Origin: Peteryoungia aggregata LMG 23059 | Lineage (GTDB): Bacteria > Pseudomonadota > Alphaproteobacteria > Rhizobiales > Rhizobiaceae | NCBI RefSeq assembly: GCF_030814435.1 | Contig: NZ_JAUSUW010000002.1 | Coordinates: 1-64,000, forward strand | Direction: 5' to 3' | Length of the DNA: 64,000 nucleotides | Shown: in pieces, positions 56,536-64,000 of the stretch | Layout: the number at the start of each line of letters is the position of its first letter | Numbering within the stretch: the first letter of the stretch is position 1 | Program-made: the position numbers and the translations under genes | Notes under the pieces: generated by a model | What the model was told of the DNA's origin: nothing | Databases searched by the model: none | Seen by the model: only the letters and a program-made list of their open reading frames with translations

Positions 56536-59164
56536 CCAGGATTCTCCTGATTTCGGGGCGGCACGAGCCGCAATTCGTTCCAGCACTCAAGGCAGCACCG
56601 ATTGCTTCCACCGACCGGCAGCCGCCTCGTGCAGCAGTGTTGATCTGGTTGATGCCAACCGAAAAGCAGGAGCAGAGGATCGCCCCCTTGTCCGGCCGGC
56701 CGGCAGCCGGTCGACCGGCAATCACCATCGAGCGCGCACTGCGATCCGGATGGCTTTCCTTGAGTTGATCGACCGCCCATTGGCGCGAGACCGAGACAGG
56801 GGCAGACGAGACGAAGAGCGCCGCTTGAAGCTTATCTCCCTCGAAGGCGAGCAGGCGGTTGTCACCGGCTCGCTGGTCGATGTAACCAGAGAACTCATGA
56901 TGATCCTCAAGCTGCAGGCTACGCCGCAGCCAGGTCTCCCAACCCTCGGCATGCGGGTCACCTGCAAATTCCAGCCGGTAGCCGCCTTCCGCTTTCGCAA
57001 TCGCCCAATAGGCAAACGGGAGATCAACAGGACGGCTCGCGGATACGAGAAAGCCGTGGGCCTTCGCCGCGTGGCGGTTTACGGACGCGCGGGACATCTT
57101 CAACGCCGGTTGGCCGGAGATCGGATCGACGCGGGAGGAGACCAGCGTATCGACCCGGGCACTGGGTGCTGTCTCGCCCGTCCAATGCATCGGCACGAAG
57201 ATCGAGCCTCGCCTCTGGCGTCCGGTCAGCAGGGCCCGCACGATGATCGATCTGCCGTTAGCACCCTCGACATTCACCAAATCGGCTTCGCCGATACCGG
57301 CTTCATCCGCGTCTGCCGGATGGATCTCGCAGTAGGGTTCGGCGATATGTGCGGAGAGCCGGGCGCTCTTTCCCGTCCGCGTCATCGTGTGCCAGTGATC
57401 GCGGATCCGGCCCGTGTTCAGGGTGAAGGGATGGCATTCATCGGCCTCTTCAGGCGCTGGTGCAGTTACAGGCACAAAGCGCGCCTTCCGGTCCGCAGTG
57501 AAGAACCCACCGTCGGCGAAGAAGCGGGCAGTCGATGATCCGTCTTGCCGCAAAGGCCATTGGAACGGCAGAAGGGCGTCATACTCTTCCACGTTGATCT
57601 CGGCATGGGCACCAATGTCGAAATCCCGTTCGCCGTCGTTCTCGAAAGCGGAGAGCGCCGCATGCTCGGCATAGATATCGGCCGGACCGCGATAGTCGAA
57701 ACCAGGATCGAAGCCTAAGCGTTTGCCGACCTCTGCCAACTGCCACCAGTCAGCGCGGGCCTCGCCTGGAACGGACAGGAATGGCCTCTGCCGGGAGATC
57801 CGCCTTTCGGAGTTCGTGACCGTTCCCGATTTTTCGCCCCAGCCGCTGGCCGGAAGCAGGACATGGGCGAGACGGGCCGTGTCGGTATCCTTTTGGATAT
57901 CCGAGACCACCACGAAAGGACAGGCCTCAAGCGCTGCCTTGACCGCATTGGCATCGGGCATGGAGACCACAGGATTGGTCGACATGATCCAGATCGCCTT
58001 GATCCGCCCATCGGCGACTGCCTCGAACATGTCGACGGCCTTCAGGCCAGCGTGCCCCGCGATGACCGGCGACTTCCAGAAGCGTTGCACGCGCTCGCGG
58101 TGCTCTGGGTTCTCGATTGCCATATGGGCCGCGAGCATGTTGGCGAGCCCGCCGACCTCGCGTCCGCCCATTGCATTCGGCTGGCCGGTCAGTGACAGCG
58201 GCCCCATACCGCGTCGACCGATCCGCCCTGTCGCCAAGTGACAGTTGAGAATGGCGTTGACCTTGTCGGTCCCGACCGACGACTGGTTCACACCCTGGCT
58301 GTAGCAGGTGACAACCTTTTCAGTCTGCGCGAACAGGCGGAAGAACTGGCGCAGCAGCATGCCGGAGACGCCGGTCGCCTCGGAGAGATCCGCCATCCTT
58401 ACATGCGAGGCTGCGAGCAGCGCTTCGCCAAAACCGGAGGTGTGCCTTCCGACATAGTTTTCATCGATCACGCCTGTCTCGGCCAGATGGGCAAGCAGGC
58501 CGTTGAACAGGGCGATGTCACCGTCAGCATGGACCGCGAGATGTAGGTCGGCAATGTCGCTGGTCGCGGTTCGTCGGGGGTCGATCACGACCACCTTCAT
58601 GGCAGGACGGGCAGCCCTGGCCGCCGCCAGGCGCTGGTAAAGGACCGGGTGGCACCAGGCCATGTTGGAGCCGACCAGGACGACAAGGTCGGAGAGCTCC
58701 AGGTCCTCGTAACAGGCGGGCACAGTATCGGCGCCGAAGGCACGGCGATGTCCAGCAACCGAGGATGCCATGCACAGGCGCGAATTGGTGTCGATATTGG
58801 CAGAGCCGATGAACCCCTTCATCAGCTTGTTGGCGACGTAGTAGTCCTCCGTCAGCAACTGCCCGGAGACGTAAAACGCGACGGAATCGGGTCCATGATC
58901 GGCGATCGTCCGCTGGAAGGTCGAGGCGACGAGATCGAGCGCCTCGTCCCAGCCGGCGCGTTGGCCTTGGATTTCCGGATAAAGCGCGCGACCTTCGAGG
59001 TCGAGCGTTTCGGCGAGCGCCGACCCCTTGGAGCAAAGACGACCGTAATTGGCCGGATGGTCCGGATCGCCCCGCACGCTGACCTTCCCCTTGTCGTCAA
59101 CTGCGGCGATCACGCCGCAGCCGACGCCGCAATAGGGGCAGGTCGTCTTGGTTTCACAAGCCAT
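56507..59164 (-). CDS. nasA: Assimilatory nitrate reductase, catalytic subunit
   Basis: Molybdenum (bis-MGD) enzyme reducing nitrate to nitrite in the cytoplasm. At 885 residues, with an N-terminal 4Fe-4S motif CPYCGVGCGV and a later Cys in RLCSKGSAL, molybdopterin-domain markers SNMAWCHPVLYQRL and GQPNAMGGREVGGLANML, the C-terminal DHWHTMTRTGKSARL dinucleotide-binding part, and a final BFD-like 2Fe-2S domain (ILCSCFSVG, TNCGSCRPEIRRIL) that accepts electrons from a reductase. Follows nirD by 30 bases. Confidence 0.96.
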   Translation of the reverse strand: MACETKTTCPYCGVGCGVIAAVDDKGKVSVRGDPDHPANYGRLCSKGSALAETLDLEGRALYPEIQGQRAGWDEALDLVASTFQRTIADHGPDSVAFYVSGQLLTEDYYVANKLMKGFIGSANIDTNSRLCMASSVAGHRRAFGADTVPACYEDLELSDLVVLVGSNMAWCHPVLYQRLAAARAARPAMKVVVIDPRRTATSDIADLHLAVHADGDIALFNGLLAHLAETGVIDENYVGRHTSGFGEALLAASHVRMADLSEATGVSGMLLRQFFRLFAQTEKVVTCYSQGVNQSSVGTDKVNAILNCHLATGRIGRRGMGPLSLTGQPNAMGGREVGGLANMLAAHMAIENPEHRERVQRFWKSPVIAGHAGLKAVDMFEAVADGRIKAIWIMSTNPVVSMPDANAVKAALEACPFVVVSDIQKDTDTARLAHVLLPASGWGEKSGTVTNSERRISRQRPFLSVPGEARADWWQLAEVGKRLGFDPGFDYRGPADIYAEHAALSAFENDGERDFDIGAHAEINVEEYDALLPFQWPLRQDGSSTARFFADGGFFTADRKARFVPVTAPAPEEADECHPFTLNTGRIRDHWHTMTRTGKSARLSAHIAEPYCEIHPADADEAGIGEADLVNVEGANGRSIIVRALLTGRQRRGSIFVPMHWTGETAPSARVDTLVSSRVDPISGQPALKMSRASVNRHAAKAHGFLVSASRPVDLPFAYWAIAKAEGGYRLEFAGDPHAEGWETWLRRSLQLEDHHEFSGYIDQRAGDNRLLAFEGDKLQAALFVSSAPVSVSRQWAVDQLKESHPDRSARSMVIAGRPAAGRPDKGAILCSCFSVGINQINTAARGGCRSVEAIGAALSAGTNCGSCRPEIRRILDATQPIAAE

Positions 59165-59194
59165 GTCTGCGGCTCCGCGTGTTTATCATCCCAG

Positions 59195-59530
59195 TTACTC
59201 GGCCGCGACCAGCATGCTGTCGAGCATGATGGAGAGATGACCGTCGATGTTGCGGACTGGAATGGTCTTGACCTCGCCTTCATCTGCCCCGAGTGCCTGG
59301 CCGGTTTCGAGCGAGATGACCCAGTTGTGCAATGGGCAGGTCACCGCCTTTCCATGGACGATGCCTTGCGTCAGCGGACCGCCCTTGTGGGGGCAGTGAT
59401 CCTCGATGGCGAAGACTTCGTTTTCGGCTGTCCGGAACACCCCGATCTTGCCTTGGGGGGTCTTCACGCAGCGCGCGCCACGTAGCGGAATGTCGTCAAT
59501 GGTGCCGATTGCGATCCAGTTTCCGTTCAT
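59195..59530 (-). CDS. nirD: Nitrite reductase small subunit NirD
   Basis: 111 residues, Rieske-type 2Fe-2S fold: C-x-H in IEDHCPHKGGPLTQG and C-x2-H in VTCPLHNWVISLE, all four ligands present. Partner of NirB in NADH-dependent nitrite reduction to ammonium. Start MNGNWIAIGTIDDIPLRG lies five bases past the nirB stop; upstream in-frame residues are antisense-like. Confidence 0.95.
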   Translation of the reverse strand: MNGNWIAIGTIDDIPLRGARCVKTPQGKIGVFRTAENEVFAIEDHCPHKGGPLTQGIVHGKAVTCPLHNWVISLETGQALGADEGEVKTIPVRNIDGHLSIMLDSMLVAAE

Positions 59531-59534
59531 CGCC

Positions 59535-61982
59535 TCACTCCGCAGCATGATTGTATTGGATGGTCGCCATAGGCTTGAACTCATGCTTGTCCTTGCCGGA
59601 GACGCGCTCGGACCAGGGGTCGACCTGGGCAAATTTCTGGCTTAAGACGAAGCGGTCGTAGTAGGAACGGCGCTTGTCGGCATCCTCGATGATCTGCCGG
59701 CGGATCTCGTCATGACCAATGCGTTTTGCCCATTTGTAGATGCGCTCGAGATAGCGCCCCTGCTCGCGATACATCTGGGTGAGTGCCACGATATGCTCCA
59801 GCGCCTCGTCCTCGGTCTTGACGAGGCCCAGGACATCGGTGCCCTTGATATCGAGGCCGGCGGCACCAGCGAAGTGGATCTCAAAGCCTGAATCGACGCA
59901 GATCACGCCGATATCCTTGCAGGTGGCTTCGGCGCAGTTGCGCGGACACCCGGATACGGCAAGCTTCAGCTTGGCCGGTGTCCACGAACCCCACATGAAT
60001 TTCTCGATGCGGATGCCAAGCCCCGTCGAATCCTGCGTGCCGAAGCGGCACCAGTCGGAACCGACACAGGTCTTCACGGTTCTGAGACCCTTTGCGTAAG
60101 CCTGACCTGACACAAAGCCTGCCTTGCCGAGATCGGCCCACACAGCGGGCAGGTCTTCCTTCTCGATACCGAGCAAGTCGATGCGCTGGCCGCCAGTCAC
60201 CTTCACCATCGGGATCTCGAACTTGTCGACGACATCAGCGATGGCACGAAGCTCGGCAGCATTGGTGACACCACCCCACATGCGAGGCACGACGGAATAG
60301 GTGCCGTCCTTCTGGATGTTGGCGTGGACGCGCTCGTTGATGTAGCGCGACTGATAATCGTCGGCATATTCGTCCGGCCAATCCGAGACGAGATAGTAGT
60401 TGAGCGCCGGGCGGCATTTGGCGCAGCCGCAAGAGGTCTTCCATTCCAGTTCCTGCATGACGGCGGGAATGGTCTTCAGCCCCTTGGCCTTGATCAGACG
60501 GCGTACATCGTCATGGCCAAGTTCGGTGCAGGAGCACATCGGCGTGACAGCGGCGGGATTGTAGCCGTCGCCCAGCGTCAGGGCCATCAACTGTTCGACA
60601 AGTCCTGTGCAGGAGCCGCAGGAGGCGGATGCCTTGGTATGGGCGCGCACGTCATCGAGCGAGGTCAGGCCCTTGGAGGAGATCGTCGTCGTGATCTTCC
60701 CCTTGCAGACGCCGTTGCAGCCGCAGATTTCTGCATCATCCGGCAAGGCTGCAACGGCCGCCATAGGGTCCAGCGGAGTGCCCCCCTGATAGGACTGGCC
60801 GAAGATCAGGGTGTCGCGCATCTCAGAGATATCGGTTCCACGCTTCATCAGGTCGAAGAACCAGGAGCCATCTCCCGTTTCGCCATAGAGCACGGCGCCA
60901 AGGATCTTGTTGTCTTTCAGCACAAGGCGCTTGTAGATGCCAGCCGCGGCATCGCGCAGCACGATTTCCTCACGGTCAGGCCCTTCTGCAAAGTCGCCAG
61001 CGGAGAACAGATTGATGCCGGTGACCTTAAGTTTCGTATTGACGACCGAGCCATGATATTCGCTGGTGCCGCCGGTTAGCCGGTCGGCGAGGACCCGGGC
61101 GGCTTCATAGAGCGGTGCGACGAGGCCGTAACAGGTTCCGCGATGTTCGGCGCATTCGCCAAGCGCAAAGACATGGGGGTCCGAGGTCATCATGCCATCG
61201 TCGACGACGATGCCGCGGTTGACGGCGATGCCAGCTTCCTTGGCGAGGCTCGATGCCGGGCGAATGCCGACCGCCATGATCACCATGTCGCCTGCAATCA
61301 CGCGGCCATCTTCCAGCTCGATGCCCTCTACCTTTTCGGTGCCAAGGATCTGCTTGGTATTGGCCTTGGTGATGATGTCGATGCCGCGTTCGGTGAGCGC
61401 CTTTTCGAGAAGATAGGCGGCGGCCGGGTCGAGCTGGCGTTCCATGATCGTCGGCATCAGGTGGATGACCGTGACATCCATACCCTGCTGCTTCAGTCCA
61501 TAAGCGGCTTCCAGACCCAGAAGGCCGGCGCCGATGACGATCGCCCTCCCCTTGCCTTCAGCGATCCTCAGCATGGCGTCGACGTCGTCGAGATCACGAT
61601 ACGGCAACACGCCGGGCAGTTGATGGCCAGGCACCGGGATGATGAAAGGCAGCGAGCCTGTCGCAATGACAAGCTTGTCGTAAGCGACGCTGATGCCGTT
61701 CGCCGAGGTGACCGTCTTCGCATGGCGGTCAATCTCTGTGACCCTGGCGCCCTTGTAGAGGGTCACCCCATGTGCGGCATACCAGTCGTCATTGTGGATG
61801 ACGATGTCTTCATATGCCTTTTCGCCTGACAGCACCGGCGACAGCATGATGCGGTCGTAGTTGACGCGCGGTTCGGCGTTGAAGATCGTCACGTCGAAAT
61901 GGCCGGGGGCCTTTTCGAACAGTTCTTCCAGCATGCGCCCTGGGGCCATGCCATTGCCGATGATGACGAGTTTTTCAGCCAT
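59535..61982 (-). CDS. nirB: NAD(P)H nitrite reductase large subunit NirB
   Basis: An 815-residue siroheme enzyme reducing nitrite to ammonium. N-terminal FAD/NAD module (LVIIGNGMAPGRMLEELFE, AIVIGAGLLGLEAAYGLKQQ), a BFD 2Fe-2S domain (CGCNGVCKG, SCGSCTGLVEQLM), and the C-terminal sulfite/nitrite reductase repeats with 4Fe-4S/siroheme cysteines in CVGSDWCRFGTQDS and SGCPRNCAEATCKD. Complete and normal length. Starts five bases after nrtD. Confidence 0.97.
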   Translation of the reverse strand: MAEKLVIIGNGMAPGRMLEELFEKAPGHFDVTIFNAEPRVNYDRIMLSPVLSGEKAYEDIVIHNDDWYAAHGVTLYKGARVTEIDRHAKTVTSANGISVAYDKLVIATGSLPFIIPVPGHQLPGVLPYRDLDDVDAMLRIAEGKGRAIVIGAGLLGLEAAYGLKQQGMDVTVIHLMPTIMERQLDPAAAYLLEKALTERGIDIITKANTKQILGTEKVEGIELEDGRVIAGDMVIMAVGIRPASSLAKEAGIAVNRGIVVDDGMMTSDPHVFALGECAEHRGTCYGLVAPLYEAARVLADRLTGGTSEYHGSVVNTKLKVTGINLFSAGDFAEGPDREEIVLRDAAAGIYKRLVLKDNKILGAVLYGETGDGSWFFDLMKRGTDISEMRDTLIFGQSYQGGTPLDPMAAVAALPDDAEICGCNGVCKGKITTTISSKGLTSLDDVRAHTKASASCGSCTGLVEQLMALTLGDGYNPAAVTPMCSCTELGHDDVRRLIKAKGLKTIPAVMQELEWKTSCGCAKCRPALNYYLVSDWPDEYADDYQSRYINERVHANIQKDGTYSVVPRMWGGVTNAAELRAIADVVDKFEIPMVKVTGGQRIDLLGIEKEDLPAVWADLGKAGFVSGQAYAKGLRTVKTCVGSDWCRFGTQDSTGLGIRIEKFMWGSWTPAKLKLAVSGCPRNCAEATCKDIGVICVDSGFEIHFAGAAGLDIKGTDVLGLVKTEDEALEHIVALTQMYREQGRYLERIYKWAKRIGHDEIRRQIIEDADKRRSYYDRFVLSQKFAQVDPWSERVSGKDKHEFKPMATIQYNHAAE

Positions 61983-61987
61983 CGATC

Positions 61988-62785
61988 TTACTCCGCAGCT
62001 TCGACGAAGCGGTGGCGTTCGTAGAGGAACTTCAACACGGCTTCGCGGGATTTGAGGTAAGTACGGTCAGCGGCGAGCGCGATACGGTCGCGCACCCGCG
62101 GGATCGGGACATCCAGGATTTCCCCGATTCTGGCGGCCGGTCCATTGGTCATCATCACGATGCGGTCGGACAACAGCACCGCCTCGTCGACGTCATGGGT
62201 GATCATGATCATCGTGTTGCCGAGGCGGGCATGGATCTCCATCACCGCATCCTGCAAATGGGCGCGGGTAAGCGCATCGAGCGCGCCGAAGGGCTCGTCA
62301 AGCAGCAGGATCTTCGGCTCCATGGCGAGCGCCCGGGCAATGCCGACACGCTGCTTCATGCCACCGGAGATTTCCGCCGGACGCTTGTCCTTGGCATGCG
62401 CCATCTGCACGAGATCGAGATTGCGCATGACCCATTCATGCTTCTCCGCCCGTGTCTTCTTGCCGACAAAGACCTTGGAAACGGCCAAATTGACGTTTTC
62501 GTAGACGGTCAGCCAGGGCAGCAGCGAGTGGTTCTGGAAGACGACGGCGCGTTCCGGACCCGGCTCGTTGACCTCGACATTTTCGAGGAGGACAGCGCCG
62601 GCGGAGACCCGCGTCAGCCCGGCGATGAGGTTCAGCAGCGTGGACTTGCCGCAGCCGGAATGGCCGATGATCGAGACGAATTCACCCTTGTCGATGGTGA
62701 GGCTGACATCCTTCAGGACCTCGGTCCTCGTGCCGCCGCGTTCGAAGCTTTTGTCGATATGGTCGATCTTGAGATAGGCGTTCAT
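61988..62785 (-). CDS. nrtD: Nitrate ABC transporter, ATP-binding protein
   Basis: 265 residues. Walker A IIGHSGCGKSTLLNL, Q-loop VVFQNHSLLPWLTVYEN, signature EISGGMKQRVGIARAL, Walker B ILLLDEPFGALDALT, and H-loop ITHDVDEAVLLSDR. It has the short NrtD form without a fused substrate-binding domain (unlike NrtC). Start MNAYLKIDHIDKS; the longer frame overlaps nrtB antisense-like residues. Energises nitrate or nitrite import with NrtA and NrtB. Confidence 0.95.
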   Translation of the reverse strand: MNAYLKIDHIDKSFERGGTRTEVLKDVSLTIDKGEFVSIIGHSGCGKSTLLNLIAGLTRVSAGAVLLENVEVNEPGPERAVVFQNHSLLPWLTVYENVNLAVSKVFVGKKTRAEKHEWVMRNLDLVQMAHAKDKRPAEISGGMKQRVGIARALAMEPKILLLDEPFGALDALTRAHLQDAVMEIHARLGNTMIMITHDVDEAVLLSDRIVMMTNGPAARIGEILDVPIPRVRDRIALAADRTYLKSREAVLKFLYERHRFVEAAE

Positions 62786-62796
62786 GGTCGCTCTCC

Positions 62797-63693
62797 TCAG
62801 TTCTTCGCGGTGCCGCGGGTGATGACGTTGCCGATGAATGCGACCAGCTTGTCGAGGACAAAGCCGGTCACGCCGATATAGGCGAGCGCCACGATGATGT
62901 CGGAGAGACGCGAGGAATTCCACGCATCCCAGATAAAGAAGCCGATGCCAACGCCGCCGGTCAGCATTTCCGCGGCAACGATGGCAAGCCAGGACAGGCC
63001 GATTCCGATGCGAAGGCCGGTGAAGATATAAGGGGCGGCAGCCGGCACCATGATGCGGATGAAGAATTCCATCGGGTTTAGGCGCAGCACGCGGGCGATG
63101 TTGCGATAGTCGTCCGGAATGTTGCGCACGCCGACGGCGGTGTTGATGATCACGGGCCAGATCGAGGTGATGAAAATGACGAAGATCGCCGACGGGTTTG
63201 AATTCTGGAAAGCCGCGAGCGACAGTGGCAGCCAGGCAAGCGGCGGCACCGTGCGCAGGATCTGGAAGATCGGGTCGAGACCGCGCATGGCCCAGACCGA
63301 CTGACCGACGACCGCGCCAAGAAACACTCCGACGATGGCCGCGAGGCCAAAGCCGATTGCGACGCGCTCGAGCGAGACGAGAACGCGCCAGGCAAGCCCG
63401 ATATCCTGCGAGCCAAAGTCAAAGAAAGGATAGGCGATGAGGTCATAGCTGTCAGCCCAGACCTGGGTCGGCGACGGCAGGGTGGCACCGGGCTGGGAAC
63501 AGGCGAGCTGCCATATGGCAAGCAACGCGAAGAGCACCACCAACGGCGGCAGGATGTTGCGACAGACAAGTGCCAGCATTTTGCGCATATCGATCCCGCG
63601 AGCAGGACGTTGCGCCATCACGACGACGGTGCCGGTCCTGTTCACAGACGAGGCCGTCGCCTCTGTGTGGGCCTTGCGGGCGGTTGCGGTCAT
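62797..63693 (-). CDS. nrtB: Nitrate ABC transporter, permease
   Basis: A 298-residue inner-membrane permease of the NrtB/SsuC type. A 45-residue hydrophilic N-terminus precedes five to six membrane segments and the EAA-like loop RNIARVLRLNPMEFFIRIMV before VPAAAPYIFTGLRIGIGLSW. Start MTATARKAHTEA follows GAGGATC. Eleven bases separate it from nrtD. Confidence 0.94.
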   Translation of the reverse strand: MTATARKAHTEATASSVNRTGTVVVMAQRPARGIDMRKMLALVCRNILPPLVVLFALLAIWQLACSQPGATLPSPTQVWADSYDLIAYPFFDFGSQDIGLAWRVLVSLERVAIGFGLAAIVGVFLGAVVGQSVWAMRGLDPIFQILRTVPPLAWLPLSLAAFQNSNPSAIFVIFITSIWPVIINTAVGVRNIPDDYRNIARVLRLNPMEFFIRIMVPAAAPYIFTGLRIGIGLSWLAIVAAEMLTGGVGIGFFIWDAWNSSRLSDIIVALAYIGVTGFVLDKLVAFIGNVITRGTAKN

Positions 63694-63729
63694 GGTTTGA
63701 TCCTCTTGGGCGGTTGGTGTGTAGCCAGC

Positions 63730-63806
63730 GATGAGGGGAGGCAAATGCGCCGAGCGTCGCTCCCCTCATCCGGCCATGCGTGGCCACAGCCTCCCCCGCG
63801 GGGGAG
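63730..63806. repeat. Palindromic repeat between nrtA and nrtB (family B, inverted)
   Basis: Nested hairpins: GATGAGGGGAG/CTCCCCTCATC, GGCCATGCGTGGCC and the palindrome CTCCCCCGCGGGGGAG. Reversed, it parallels 727-770. Sitting just after the nrtA stop, it could stabilise the nrtA message and lower expression of the downstream membrane genes. Confidence 0.7.
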
Positions 63807-63815
63807 ACTGTAAAA

Positions 63816-64000
63816 TCAGGCTCCGGCCTTGATTTCGAGGCTGTCGAGATAGGCCTTCGGGTTTTCCGGATCGAAGACTTTGCCGTCGAAGAAGGTTTCT
63901 GGACCGCGCGAGCTCGATGCCGGGATATCGGCGGCAGCAATGCCGAGATCAGCGGCTGCCGCGCGCCAGATGTCCTCGCGGTTGACCTTGTCGACCAACG
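63816..64000 (-). CDS. nrtA: Nitrate ABC transporter substrate-binding protein, C-terminal end only
   Basis: The last 61 or so residues of a periplasmic NrtA-type binding protein: [19 protein letters not shown], then [14 protein letters not shown] and [17 protein letters not shown]. Rhizobial NrtA proteins end this way ([16 protein letters not shown]). The gene begins beyond the window and probably heads this operon. No start can be given. Confidence 0.85.
   Translation of the reverse strand, partial: LVDKVNREDIWRAAAADLGIAAADIPASSSRGPETFFDGKVFDPENPKAYLDSLEIKAGA

Overview
This window reads as chromosomal DNA of a Rhizobiaceae member (Rhizobium/Agrobacterium-like alphaproteobacterium). The basis is overall gene content and high GC, a hisS-hisZ-hisG group, a mannosylfructose-phosphate synthase/phosphatase pair of the Agrobacterium type, a DUF1476 (ATPase-zeta-like) gene next to guaB, a DUF6880/DUF3422 pair, a chemoreceptor with a WEEF tail, and short GC-rich palindromic intergenic repeats typical of rhizobia. 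I could not run any search, so the genus is an inference.

Layout. 1-5034: the 3' end of an IS110-type transposase, then hisG, hisZ and hisS on the minus strand, with palindromic repeats in both gaps. One 167-bp repeat occurs twice with a single mismatch and flanks hisG-hisZ. hisS carries an internal segment of visibly lower GC. 5035-7017: a RelB-like antitoxin followed by a RelE/ParE-like toxin gene cut in two by a complete IS2-group IS3-family element with a 5-bp target duplication. 7014-13207: a putative methyltransferase-fold protein, two small secreted proteins (one DUF305), a HAD hydrolase, tag, two L,D-transpeptidases, an outer-membrane barrel protein and a secreted hypothetical. 13268-18966: glycolate oxidase glcD-glcE-(frameshifted DUF4870 gene)-glcF with a divergent LysR regulator. 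18963-21719: DUF6880 and DUF3422 genes.

21826-27820: a GntR regulator with a palindromic operator and lutABC (lactate oxidation), then mfpsA-mfpsB. 28005-33475: a Nudix hydrolase, a PHO-box-preceded phosphate transporter, rsmE, gshA and a DUF937 protein. 33552-40269: a chemoreceptor, a DUF1127 protein, LysR and TetR regulators, a patatin phospholipase and a secreted hypothetical. 40342-49067: adhP, a dienelactone hydrolase, an intradiol dioxygenase, guaB and a membrane protein, DUF1476, a metallo-beta-lactamase-fold protein, an MFS transporter and a VOC protein. 49080-51547: rlmE and a Ppx/GppA phosphatase with a long basic N-terminal tail.

51835-54835: tRNA-Gln(CUG) followed by a decayed island of about 2.9 kb. 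It holds a DUF6538-type integrase and an exonuclease-RecQ helicase, both truncated at one tail-to-tail junction, and ends in a near-copy of the tRNA 3' end (candidate att repeat). 55036-64000: a nitrate assimilation cluster read leftward from beyond the window: nrtA(partial)-nrtB-nrtD-nirB-nirD-nasA-cysG. Together these import nitrate, reduce it to ammonium, and make the siroheme that NirB needs.

The least ordinary items are the IS-split toxin (exactly reconstructable), the mosaic-looking hisS, and the collapsed tRNA-Gln island with its exonuclease-helicase remnant.
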